From Oscillospiraceae bacterium (GTDB taxonomy: Bacteria; Bacillota; Clostridia; Oscillospirales; Ruminococcaceae), in the NCBI GenBank assembly GCA_024404915.1, contig JAKSPJ010000002.1, positions 124,001 to 188,000 of the forward strand: a stretch of DNA of 64,000 nt, read 5' to 3'. Below the pieces are notes generated by a model, which saw only the letters and a list, made by a program, of their open reading frames with translations, had not been told where the DNA came from and searched no databases. Below, one piece after another: positions 16,670 through 25,513 of the stretch; position 1 is the stretch's first letter, and each line of letters starts with the position of its first letter. Position numbers and translations under genes: made by a program.

Positions 16670-18025
16670 TCAGACAATACCCTGAGCGTTCATTGCATTG
16701 AGGACCTTCTCGAAGCCTGCAATGTTTGCGCCAGCAACGTAGTTGCCCTCCATGCCATACTTCTTAGCAGCATCATCAGCAGCGTGGAAGATGGAAATCA
16801 TGATGCTCTGAAGCTTTGCATCAACTTCTTCGAAGCTCCAGGACAGTCTCTCGGAGTTCTGGCTCATTTCCAGACCGGAAGTTGCAACACCGCCAGCGTT
16901 GGAAGCCTTACCAGGAGCGAACAGAACGCCGTTCTCCTGGAAGTACTTTGTAGCTTCGAGGTTAGTAGGCATGTTAGCACCCTCAGCAACAGCGATTACG
17001 CCGTTTGCAACCAGGTTCTTTGCATCGTCCAGATCAATGGTGTTCTCACGGCCGCAAGGCAGAGCGATGTCAACCTTAACAGTCCATACACCGTGGTCCA
17101 TATTGTCACCAGCAGCCTTTGCAGTGTACTTTGCATTCGGTCTGTAGTTAACGTATTCAGCCAGGGAAGTTCTCTTTACTTCCTTGATTTCCTTCAGGAT
17201 GGTGTAGTCAACGCCTTCCTCATCATAAATCCAACCGGTACGGTCAGAGCATGTGAGAACCTTTGCGCCCATCTGAGTTGCCTTCTGGATTGCGTAGATA
17301 GCAACGTTACCAGAACCGGAAACTGCGCAGGTCTTGCCAGCGATGTCGATGTTGTTGCAAGCCAGCATTTCCTTTGTGAAGTAGAGCAGACCATAACCGG
17401 TTGCCTCTGTTCTTGCAAGAGAACCACCGAAGGAAAGGCCCTTACCGGTGAGAACGCCCTCATAAACGTTCTTCAGTCTCTTGTACTGACCGAACATGTA
17501 GCCGATCTCACGGCCGCCTGTGCCCAGGTCACCAGCAGGAACGTCGGTGTCAGCACCGATGTGTCTGAAAAGCTCAGTCATGAAGCTCTGGCAGAAAGCC
17601 ATGATTTCGCGGTCAGACTTGCCCTTCGGATCGAAGTCGGAACCGCCCTTGCCGCCGCCCATCGGCAGTGTGGTCAGAGCATTCTTGAATACCTGCTCAA
17701 AGCCCAGGAACTTCAGCATGCCCAGTGTAACGCTCTTGTCGAGACGCAGGCCGCCCTTGTACGGACCGATAGCAGAGTTGAACTGTACACGGTAACCGGT
17801 GTTAACGTGTGCGTTGCCCTGATCGTCAACCCACGGAACACGGAACTTTACCTGACGCTCTGGGTTAACGAGGCGCTCCAGAACAGCGTCCTTACGGAAC
17901 TGAGCCTCATTTGCATCAACGACAACACGAATGGTGTCGAGAACCTCACGAACTGCCTGATGGAACAGGGGCTCATCCGGGTTCTGTGCTACTACTTGGT
18001 CAATGATTTCATCAATATAAGACAT
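16670..18025 (-). CDS. gdhA: Glutamate dehydrogenase, hexameric NADP-type
   Basis: The protein has 451 residues from the ATG at 18025, nine bases after AGGAAGG. It interconverts 2-oxoglutarate plus ammonia and glutamate in the cytoplasm. The family signature PMGGGKGGSDFDPKG contains the catalytic Lys region. DVPAGDLGTGGREIGYM, LSFGGSLARTEATGYG, the Rossmann motif SGSGNVAIYA and GANMPTN follow in order. Length and motifs match the short-chain (about 450 residue) class I enzymes, usually NADP-dependent in anaerobes. The coding sequence has strong codon bias for high expression. It is probably transcribed alone from the promoter at 18088-18116. Confidence 0.95.
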   Translation of the reverse strand: MSYIDEIIDQVVAQNPDEPLFHQAVREVLDTIRVVVDANEAQFRKDAVLERLVNPERQVKFRVPWVDDQGNAHVNTGYRVQFNSAIGPYKGGLRLDKSVTLGMLKFLGFEQVFKNALTTLPMGGGKGGSDFDPKGKSDREIMAFCQSFMTELFRHIGADTDVPAGDLGTGGREIGYMFGQYKRLKNVYEGVLTGKGLSFGGSLARTEATGYGLLYFTKEMLACNNIDIAGKTCAVSGSGNVAIYAIQKATQMGAKVLTCSDRTGWIYDEEGVDYTILKEIKEVKRTSLAEYVNYRPNAKYTAKAAGDNMDHGVWTVKVDIALPCGRENTIDLDDAKNLVANGVIAVAEGANMPTNLEATKYFQENGVLFAPGKASNAGGVATSGLEMSQNSERLSWSFEEVDAKLQSIMISIFHAADDAAKKYGMEGNYVAGANIAGFEKVLNAMNAQGIV

Positions 18026-18087
18026 AACAAACATCCTTCCTGATATTTTTTTATAATCCACCGACATAAATGCCGACAAATTTACAC

Positions 18088-18116
18088 AGTATAATAATAC
18101 ATGATTTTCCTGTCAA
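18088..18116 (-). promoter_or_regulatory. Promoter for gdhA
   Basis: On the minus strand TTGACA (18116-18111), 17 bases, TATACT (18093-18088); the predicted transcript begins near 18081, about 56 bases before the start. Confidence 0.8.
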
Positions 18117-18161
18117 ATGTCAATACCCGGACCCATTAAATATACGACTTTTTCTTATATT

Positions 18162-18959
18162 TTATGAATCCTCCTGACAGATTCTGCAAAGCTGGGGATT
18201 TCTCTTGATTTCTGACGGGCTGACACCGATGTAGCGGCGAAACACCCTTGTAAAATAGTCCGGTGTGGAGAATCCCAGAATTCTGCTGATTTCCATCACC
18301 TTGAACTGGCCGGTCTGAAGCAGCAGCTGAGCATAAGTCATCTGAAAGTTCTTGTAGTACTCTCCGAATGTAATGCCGAACTTATTCTTGAAGTACCTGC
18401 CGAAATAATCACGGTTAAAGCCAAAATAATCCGCCGCCATTTCCACAGTGGCAATCTGATTATCAATGCTTCTCAGAAACTCCTTGAGTTTCTCCAGAAT
18501 GGGTTTCAGGGATTCTGACTCTGCGAAAGCAGACAGTGTACTGTCCATTGCAGCTTCATATTCTGAATCAATCAGCTGCATATGAATCATCTCGGAAGAC
18601 CTGGTAATTGCCCTGATCAGTTCATCTGCCGGAACCGGTTCTGACAGAAAATCCACAGCGCCCATCAAAAAGCATTCCCGCATACGCTGAGAATCGTCGT
18701 ACTCGCTGATTACTATGGTGGGGATACGCTGTCCGAACTCTTCCGTCATATGAAGGAGCTTCGTTGCAATGAACTCCGGTGAACGGTTAATACAAATCAG
18801 TATATCGTATTCATGTTCCATCACAAGATGCACTGCTTCGTTCAGATTCGTAGTATGTTTTCCGATTACGAATTCTGTTCCTTCCAGAATGTTTTGAATG
18901 GCATCCAGATGGTATTCTGTTCTTCCGTCAGAATCTGCGACAAGAATTTGTAATTTCAT
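18162..18959 (-). CDS. AraC-family regulator with degenerate receiver domain
   Basis: The protein has 265 residues. Residues 1-125 resemble a response-regulator receiver: ADSDG supplies the acidic pair region and the Thr-like strand is PTIVISEYD. The phosphorylation strand reads YDILICINRSP where a normal receiver has an Asp, and the conserved Lys of the KP motif is Glu in LSEPVPADEL. It is probably not phosphorylated in the usual way. Residues about 160-262 are an AraC/HTH_18 DNA-binding domain with two helix-turn-helix units (VEMAADYFGFNRDYFGRYFK and VMEISRILGFSTPDYFTRVF). The architecture recalls YesN-type regulators of carbohydrate genes, but no histidine kinase is adjacent. Its target is unknown. 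Confidence 0.85.
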   Translation of the reverse strand: MKLQILVADSDGRTEYHLDAIQNILEGTEFVIGKHTTNLNEAVHLVMEHEYDILICINRSPEFIATKLLHMTEEFGQRIPTIVISEYDDSQRMRECFLMGAVDFLSEPVPADELIRAITRSSEMIHMQLIDSEYEAAMDSTLSAFAESESLKPILEKLKEFLRSIDNQIATVEMAADYFGFNRDYFGRYFKNKFGITFGEYYKNFQMTYAQLLLQTGQFKVMEISRILGFSTPDYFTRVFRRYIGVSPSEIKRNPQLCRICQEDS

Positions 18960-19005
18960 CCGAACGTCCTCTTAAAGTTATAATAATTACCAATAAAAAC
19001 ACGAA

Positions 19006-19039
19006 GGGCTGCTCCACCCCTATGTAAGTGAAACAGCCC
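19006..19039 (-). promoter_or_regulatory. Terminator-like hairpin in the leader of the AraC-type gene
   Basis: Read on the minus strand, a 12-bp stem (GGGCTGTTTCAC with GTGGAGCAGCCC, two G-T pairs) with a 10-base loop is followed, five bases later, by TTTTT. It lies between the promoter at 19060-19088 and the start at 18959, so it would act as an attenuator. Confidence 0.55.
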
Positions 19040-19059
19040 CATTGCTTTTTCTGTGTTAC

Positions 19060-19088
19060 ATTGTAGCATATATCATGTAAAAAGTCAA
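19060..19088 (-). promoter_or_regulatory. Promoter for the AraC-type regulator
   Basis: On the minus strand TTGACT (19088-19083), 17 bases, TACAAT (19065-19060). The leader to the start codon is about 95 bases. Confidence 0.72.
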
Positions 19089-19160
19089 TCCTATCACGAG
19101 AAAAAGTCTGAACATTAACGTATTTTGTCTTACGTATGATGCATTTATGCTACATGCAAT

Positions 19161-19196
19161 AAAAAAGGCTTTGCCTCCATAGGGAAGCAAAGCCTT
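19161..19196 (-). terminator. Rho-independent terminator after rpmB
   Basis: The arms AAGGCTTTGC (19165-19174) and GCAAAGCCTT (19187-19196) are followed on the minus strand by TTTTTT. It lies about 125 bases after the rpmB stop; the space between shows no gene. Confidence 0.85.
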
Positions 19197-19322
19197 ATTT
19201 TGAATTGCTGATCAATCCAAGGCACAGATTCTGATATCTGCTTCTATTTCTTTTGATTGCGCAAACAAACGGAGCATCCGCATATATCAACTGTATACGA
19301 ATAACTCCGTGTTGTTCATCAA

Positions 19323-19514
19323 TCAACCATTTGCACGCTGTACCTTACCGGAGCGCAGGCATCTGGAGCAAACATAGATGTGGCAGGGAGAACCCTTCAC
19401 GATTGCCTTAACACGCTGGACATTCGGCTTCCATGTACGATTGGTACGACGGTGAGAGTGAGAAACCTTGATACCAAAAGTAACGCCTTTGCCGCAGACT
19501 TCACATTTTGCCAT
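19323..19514 (-). CDS. rpmB: 50S ribosomal protein L28
   Basis: The protein has 63 residues from the ATG at 19514, preceded by GGAGGTG. It is a structural protein of the large ribosomal subunit. The N-terminal CEVCGKGV and later [11 protein letters not shown] supply four cysteines, so this is the zinc-binding form. [16 protein letters not shown] is the L28 signature. The gene stands alone between its own promoter and terminator, as is usual for rpmB in Firmicutes. Confidence 0.95.
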   Translation of the reverse strand: MAKCEVCGKGVTFGIKVSHSHRRTNRTWKPNVQRVKAIVKGSPCHIYVCSRCLRSGKVQRANG

Positions 19515-19551
19515 AGCTGGCACCTCCTTTGCAGACTTATCAATATGATAT

Positions 19552-19580
19552 ATTGTACCAGATATTAAGAAAAAAATCAA
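19552..19580 (-). promoter_or_regulatory. Promoter for rpmB
   Basis: On the minus strand TTGATT (19580-19575), 17 bases, TACAAT (19557-19552), about 38 bases before the start. Confidence 0.75.
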
Positions 19581-19638
19581 GTCTTTTTTTAATATTCGTG
19601 AAAATTTATCATAATTCATGAAAATTTGATGGTGATAC

Positions 19639-19667
19639 TTGAAAAGAGGCACAAAATATAGTATAAT
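19639..19667 (+). promoter_or_regulatory. Promoter for the site-2 protease gene
   Basis: TTGAAA (19639-19644), 17 bases, TATAAT (19662-19667). It diverges from the rpmB promoter and precedes the start at 19709 by about 40 bases. Confidence 0.8.
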
Positions 19668-19708
19668 ATATCGTATCAATGACGAATTTGAAAAGAGAGG
19701 AACACATT

Positions 19709-20425
19709 ATGCTGATGAATTTATTGTCCGGCGGCATTACTGCAGGCGACCTTGTGAATTTTGTCACACGTCTTTTTATCATTCTGATGATTCTGCCCCT
19801 GCACGAATATGCCCATGCATGGGCAGCCTATAAGCTGGGAGACGATACCGCCATGTATCAGGGCAGACTCACGCTGAATCCCCTGGCACACGTTGATCCC
19901 ATCGGTGCCATTTGCCTGCTGCTCTGCGGCTTTGGCTGGGCAAAGCCTGTGCCTATTAACCCCAATCGATTTTCCAGAAAGCACTCCATGCGATTCGGCG
20001 TTGCGATTACCGCACTGGCAGGCCCTATGGCGAATCTGGTTGCTGCATTTTTCGGTATGGTCATCCAGCGGTTCTATGAGCTTTCTGATTACTGGATCAA
20101 CGGATTGGAGTCCCTGGCAGGTTCCGACAGCATGAATATGCCCATGATGATTTACTTCATGCTGAACGCTTTTGTAACCATCAACCTTGGATTATGTGTA
20201 TTCAACCTGATTCCGATTCCCCCACTGGATGGTTCAAAAATATTGAGCTATTTCACAAGCGGAAAATTTGACAGATGGTTTATCCGGAATCAGCAGGTTA
20301 TTCGCATTGTATTCCTGATTCTTCTGTTCAGTCCGGTTCTGACCATCCCTATGGGAATCCTGAGAAATCTGTTGTATTCTCTGCTGACTTTCGCCACTAA
20401 CTGGATTCCGCTTCTGTTCGGGTGA
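19709..20425 (+). CDS. Site-2 protease family membrane metalloprotease (M50)
   Basis: The protein has 238 residues from the ATG at 19709, after GAGAGG. It is a polytopic zinc protease that would cut within the membrane. HEYAHAW gives the HExxH zinc motif near the start of the first helix, and PIPPLDGSKIL gives the second metal-ligand motif (NPxDG-like). The adjoining RLTLNPLAHVDPIG is typical of the short SpoIVFB/YwhC-like group without a PDZ domain. It overlaps operationally with scpA, only four bases downstream, a pairing often seen in Clostridia. Confidence 0.88.
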   Translation: MLMNLLSGGITAGDLVNFVTRLFIILMILPLHEYAHAWAAYKLGDDTAMYQGRLTLNPLAHVDPIGAICLLLCGFGWAKPVPINPNRFSRKHSMRFGVAITALAGPMANLVAAFFGMVIQRFYELSDYWINGLESLAGSDSMNMPMMIYFMLNAFVTINLGLCVFNLIPIPPLDGSKILSYFTSGKFDRWFIRNQQVIRIVFLILLFSPVLTIPMGILRNLLYSLLTFATNWIPLLFG

Positions 20426-20429
20426 TGTC

Positions 20430-21200
20430 ATGGCGGATTTAGCATTTCATCTTCCGATTTTTGATGGTCCCATGGACTTGCTGCTTCACCTGATTGCCAA
20501 ACACAAGCTGAATATCTATGATATCGAAATTTCCGTTCTTCTGGAGCAGTATCTGTTGTATATGCAGGAATGCGCAGAGCAGGATTATGAGCTTGCAGGC
20601 GAATTTCTCTCCATGGCCGCAAAGCTGATATGGATGAAAACCGCCTCACTTTTACCACGTCCTGAAGAAGCAGAAGCGGTAAAAAAAGAGCTGGAAGGCG
20701 CATTGATTGAATATTCTCTCTGTAAGATTGCGGCTGAAAACCTGCGTCAGAATTATCTCGGAGATGTAGTTTTCTGCCGAAAGCCAACAGAGCTGCCTGT
20801 AGATATGACCTACCGCCGCACACATCCACCGGATACGCTGCTGCAGGTGTATCATAATATGGGCGTGCGAAAAATGCCGCATAACGAAGCAGAACATAAT
20901 GCCGGTGCAAAGATTCACGCCGTTGTCCAGATGCACCATCAGGTTACCAGTGTGGCATCTAAAGTGGTATTCCTTCTGCGCCAGTTTTTCACCGCAGAAT
21001 CTGTGTGCATGGCAGACCTGTTTGACGGTCTCACAAAGCGCACAGATCGTGTGGCGTTATTCCTTGCCATTCTGGAACTGACACGTCACGGCAGAACCTA
21101 TCTCAGCGAGGACGGCACCATGATTATGATGCGAAACCGTGATGAACTGCTTCAGGGAAAACGGCGGCATAAGGCAAAGCAGGCTGCTTCCGTGCAGTAA
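20430..21200 (+). CDS. scpA: Segregation and condensation protein A
   Basis: The protein has 256 residues. ScpA is the kleisin subunit that bridges the SMC heads of the bacterial condensin. The N-terminal signature FDGPMDLLLHLIAKHKLNIYDI is clear, followed by YLEFLSMAAKLIWMK-like helices and a C-terminal winged-helix region. It starts four bases after the protease stop with only a weak ribosome site, so translation is probably coupled. scpB, its usual neighbour, is absent here: a terminator follows directly and then convergent guaB. Confidence 0.92.
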   Translation: MADLAFHLPIFDGPMDLLLHLIAKHKLNIYDIEISVLLEQYLLYMQECAEQDYELAGEFLSMAAKLIWMKTASLLPRPEEAEAVKKELEGALIEYSLCKIAAENLRQNYLGDVVFCRKPTELPVDMTYRRTHPPDTLLQVYHNMGVRKMPHNEAEHNAGAKIHAVVQMHHQVTSVASKVVFLLRQFFTAESVCMADLFDGLTKRTDRVALFLAILELTRHGRTYLSEDGTMIMMRNRDELLQGKRRHKAKQAASVQ

Positions 21201-21230
21201 GCATTGCTGTTACCTTATATAAACGACAAA

Positions 21231-21263
21231 AGAGCATCCTCTGTCAATGACAAAGGATGCTCT
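21231..21263. terminator. Bidirectional terminator between scpA and guaB
   Basis: AGAGCATCCT pairs with AGGATGCTCT around a 13-base loop. It lies between two convergent genes and has T-rich sequence on both outer sides. Confidence 0.85.
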
Positions 21264-21273
21264 TCTTATTTCA

Positions 21274-22746
<1,473 letters not shown>

Positions 22747-22764
22747 TCATTACTCCTTTTCCTC

Positions 22765-23622
22765 TTACTTTTCTTTTGTCAGATGTTGACAAAGATCTTG
22801 CAAATCTTCCTTGCCAAAAAATTCCAAAGTCAATGTACCCTGCTTGTCATTGCCGGCTACACGGACCTTTCTGTTTAAATGACTGCCAAGACTGATTTCC
22901 ATTTCATCGTAATAAATGCGCTCCGGGGATTTATTCGGATTTTTCGGTTTCGTCTCGGTATTCTGCTTCTGTGCAATGGCTTCAATCTCCCGCACAGTGA
23001 TTCTATCCTCTGCGGCACGCTGTGCGCATTCCTGCATCAGCCTTTCTTCCTTGATGGCTGCCAGTGCCTTTGCATGTCCCACAGAGATTCTGCCCTTTTC
23101 CAGATAATCCTGCACACTGACGGGCAGATTCAGCAAACGCAGGCTGTTTGCAACGGAAGGACGGGATTTTCCAACAGTCTTTGCCACGTCTTCCTGTGTC
23201 ATATGATACTGCTGCATCAGTGCCTGATATCCAAGCGCTTCTTCAATGGGATTGAGATTCTCACGCTGGAGATTCTCAATCAAAGCAATCTGTGCAGCTT
23301 CGTTATCGGTAAAATCACGGATAATCACAGGGACTTCAGACAGCCCGATCCGCTTTGCGGCACGCCATCTGCGCTCACCTGCCACAATCTGATAGCGATT
23401 TTCGCTGACCGGCCGAACCACAATCGGCTGAAGCATACCATGTGCCTGGATGGATTCTGCCAATTCTGTTAACGCCTCATCGTCAAAGCGTTTTCGGGGC
23501 TGTGAACGATTCTGTTCAATTTCGCTGATCCGGACTGTCTGCACACCGCTGGTCGGGTCTGCGGCATTCTGTTCAAACAGGGAACTGAGACCACTGCCGA
23601 GTCCGAGTCCACCCTTTGCCAT
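22765..23622 (-). CDS. parB: Chromosome partitioning protein ParB
   Basis: The protein has 285 residues from the ATG at 23622 (AAGGAAGG upstream). It binds parS sites, spreads with CTP and loads condensin near the origin. The N-terminus GLGLGSGLSSLFEQ is the ParA-stimulating segment. The ParB/Srx domain has NRSQPRKRFDDEALTELAESI and GERRWRAAKRIGL, with IENLQRENLNPIEEA. The helix-turn-helix is VAKTVGKSRPSVANSLRLL, and a C-terminal dimerisation region ends the protein. It follows parA in the normal order, with a gap of 116 bases. I found no parS palindrome in the window. Confidence 0.93.
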   Translation of the reverse strand: MAKGGLGLGSGLSSLFEQNAADPTSGVQTVRISEIEQNRSQPRKRFDDEALTELAESIQAHGMLQPIVVRPVSENRYQIVAGERRWRAAKRIGLSEVPVIIRDFTDNEAAQIALIENLQRENLNPIEEALGYQALMQQYHMTQEDVAKTVGKSRPSVANSLRLLNLPVSVQDYLEKGRISVGHAKALAAIKEERLMQECAQRAAEDRITVREIEAIAQKQNTETKPKNPNKSPERIYYDEMEISLGSHLNRKVRVAGNDKQGTLTLEFFGKEDLQDLCQHLTKEK

Positions 23623-23738
23623 GATATCGCCTTCCTTCTGATGTTTCTTGTATATTGCATCTGTTTCGGATTTTCTCATTCATCATCTGAAATGAAAATC
23701 CTGTTTTCTTGATGTCCGGGGACATCTGTATCCGATGT

Positions 23739-24545
23739 TTATTTTCTGCTGAAAATAAACCGTTTCGGCTTGATGTCCGGTTCCAGCGGTTCACCAAGCA
23801 TTTCGTGGGCAAGCATCTCATATGCTTCTGAACCCTTAGAGGAACGCTCATAATAGAATACCGGTTTTCCGTGGCTTGGTGCCTCGGAAAGTCGGACATT
23901 TCTCGGAATTTTTGTTTTGAACACCAGATCCGGGAAGAATTTTTCCACTTCCTCCACAACCTGCAGAGAAAGGTTCAGTCTGCTGTCAAACATTGTAAAC
24001 ACAATGCCCTCAATACTCAGGCCGGAATTATACTTGCTTTTCACAATCTTGATTGTCTCATACAGCTGTGAAAGTCCCTCCAGGGAAAGATATTCCGCAG
24101 TCATGGGAATCATCACAGAATCCGCAGCAACAAGACTGTTCAATGTAATCAGACTGAGTGCAGGGGGGCAGTCAATGAGAACGAAATCATATTCCAGGCG
24201 GCACTGCATCAATGCCATTTTCAGACGCTGAACCCGGTTTTCAATATCAATCAGATCAATCTCCGCACCTGCCAGTGCTGACACTGCCGGCAAAAGACTG
24301 ATATTCTGAAATGCAGTGGGTACAATGGCCTCCTGAATGCGTGCCCTGCCAATTAATACATCGTATGTGGAACGCTTCAGATCTTTTTTGGAAATGCCAA
24401 GGCCGGTTGTGGTATTGCCCTGTGCATCCATATCCACGCAAAGGACTTTTTTATCACGCATACCAAAATAAGCTGCCAGGCTCACCACAGTAGTAGATTT
24501 ACCTACACCGCCCTTTTGATTTGCAAACGCAATGATTTTTCCCAT
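23739..24545 (-). CDS. parA: Chromosome partitioning ATPase ParA/Soj
   Basis: The protein has 268 residues from the ATG at 24545; the open frame runs 59 codons further upstream but without a ribosome site and with non-protein-like composition. KGGVGKSTT is the deviant Walker A motif with the signature Lys, DMDAQGNTT is the A' motif, and DFVLIDCPPALSL is Walker B. The protein binds DNA as an ATP dimer and works with ParB in origin segregation. It is the first gene of parA-parB(-guaB), with a leader of about 150 bases. Confidence 0.94.
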   Translation of the reverse strand: MGKIIAFANQKGGVGKSTTVVSLAAYFGMRDKKVLCVDMDAQGNTTTGLGISKKDLKRSTYDVLIGRARIQEAIVPTAFQNISLLPAVSALAGAEIDLIDIENRVQRLKMALMQCRLEYDFVLIDCPPALSLITLNSLVAADSVMIPMTAEYLSLEGLSQLYETIKIVKSKYNSGLSIEGIVFTMFDSRLNLSLQVVEEVEKFFPDLVFKTKIPRNVRLSEAPSHGKPVFYYERSSKGSEAYEMLAHEMLGEPLEPDIKPKRFIFSRK

Positions 24546-24702
24546 TTTGTAACCAGCTCCTTTTGTATCCCAATACGGATGCAGCAAAGGGTACACCACA
24601 GAGAGCGGATGCCGAAGCGGAACACATAAAAGGAATTCTGCTGAGAACCATCCGGTATTCTTTGTACAGTGCTGCCATGATATTGTCTTTCTGTTTCTTA
24701 TC

Positions 24703-24731
24703 ATTATACCATATTCAGCCAAAATTGTAAA
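24703..24731 (-). promoter_or_regulatory. Promoter for parA-parB
   Basis: On the minus strand TTTACA (24731-24726), 17 bases, TATAAT (24708-24703) with an upstream TG. The leader to parA is about 150 bases with no obvious structure. The other side, down to 24830, shows nothing clear. Confidence 0.72.
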
Positions 24732-24829
24732 GGGGGTATCGCAACGAAAAAGGAAGGGAGAACCTTTTTTTGATTATAGAAATAGTATATAGAAATCCTG
24801 TGCGTTTTTGTGCAAATTGCTCTTTCAAT

Positions 24830-25513
24830 CTATAGTCCGTATTTTTTCTGAATCCGCTTGAATTTATCCCCCATCGGCTTTCCTAGCCCCCAGAGGAAAA
24901 TCACATTGGATACCGCATACTGCAGGGTAAAAGGGACGGCTGATACAATGGCTGTCAGATAGGCCGCCGCAGAAAATCTGCCATAGGTCCAGATGGTCGT
25001 CCAGATATCCATCAGCATGGAAAACGCCGCACCCGACAGCGCACCATACACCAGAAGCGTCCATTTCCGGCGGCACAGCAAAGGCGCACACCATCCTGCC
25101 CCCAGACCAATCAGTCCCCAGGAAAGCATCTGAAAAGGCGTCCAGGGTCCCTGTCCCATAAAGAAATCCGAAAGCACCGCCGACAATGCCCCCACCAGAA
25201 ACCCGGATTCCGCCCCCAGATACATGCCTGACAGAATCGTTATGGCAGATACTGGTTTCATCACAGGAAACAGTCTGCCAATGACTGACAAAGCCGTCAT
25301 GACGGATACAAGCACCGCACGCCGTGTACCGATTTCCCTGCGGTCAAAGCCGGCCACAAACAGCACCAGCGCACAAATTACTATCAGCAGACTGTTCAGC
25401 GCATAATTTTGCGGAAACACATAGGATGTTATGAGAACAAGCGCAGGAATCAGTATCATTGGAAACACAATGCCGATGATGCGCCGCACTCTGCCCGATG
25501 AAATCACAATCAC
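24830..25513 (-). CDS. ECF transporter substrate-binding (S) component, possibly for cobalamin
   Basis: The protein has 227 residues and about six membrane helices. It would capture a vitamin outside the membrane for import by the energy-coupling module. The stretch SGMYLGAESGFLVGALSAVLSDFF and then GQGPWTPFQMLSWGLIGLGAG is like the CbrT group of S components linked to cobalamin uptake. That assignment rests on memory of the motif and is uncertain. It is the last gene of ecfT-ecfA-S and overlaps the ATPase gene by four bases, so the transporter appears dedicated to one substrate (group I). Confidence 0.78.
   Translation of the reverse strand: MIVISSGRVRRIIGIVFPMILIPALVLITSYVFPQNYALNSLLIVICALVLFVAGFDRREIGTRRAVLVSVMTALSVIGRLFPVMKPVSAITILSGMYLGAESGFLVGALSAVLSDFFMGQGPWTPFQMLSWGLIGLGAGWCAPLLCRRKWTLLVYGALSGAAFSMLMDIWTTIWTYGRFSAAAYLTAIVSAVPFTLQYAVSNVIFLWGLGKPMGDKFKRIQKKYGL

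Noticed and set aside
16655..18043. Long plus-strand frame across gdhA
   Set aside because: Shadow of the strongly biased gdhA codons; gdhA motifs on the minus strand are complete. The same applies to the long antisense frames over guaB (21247-22878), pntA1 (15097-16362) and rpsA (3068-4108).
22765..24545. parS sites near parAB
   Set aside because: I looked for the TGTTTCACGTGAAACA-type palindrome here and in the rest of the window and found no convincing match.
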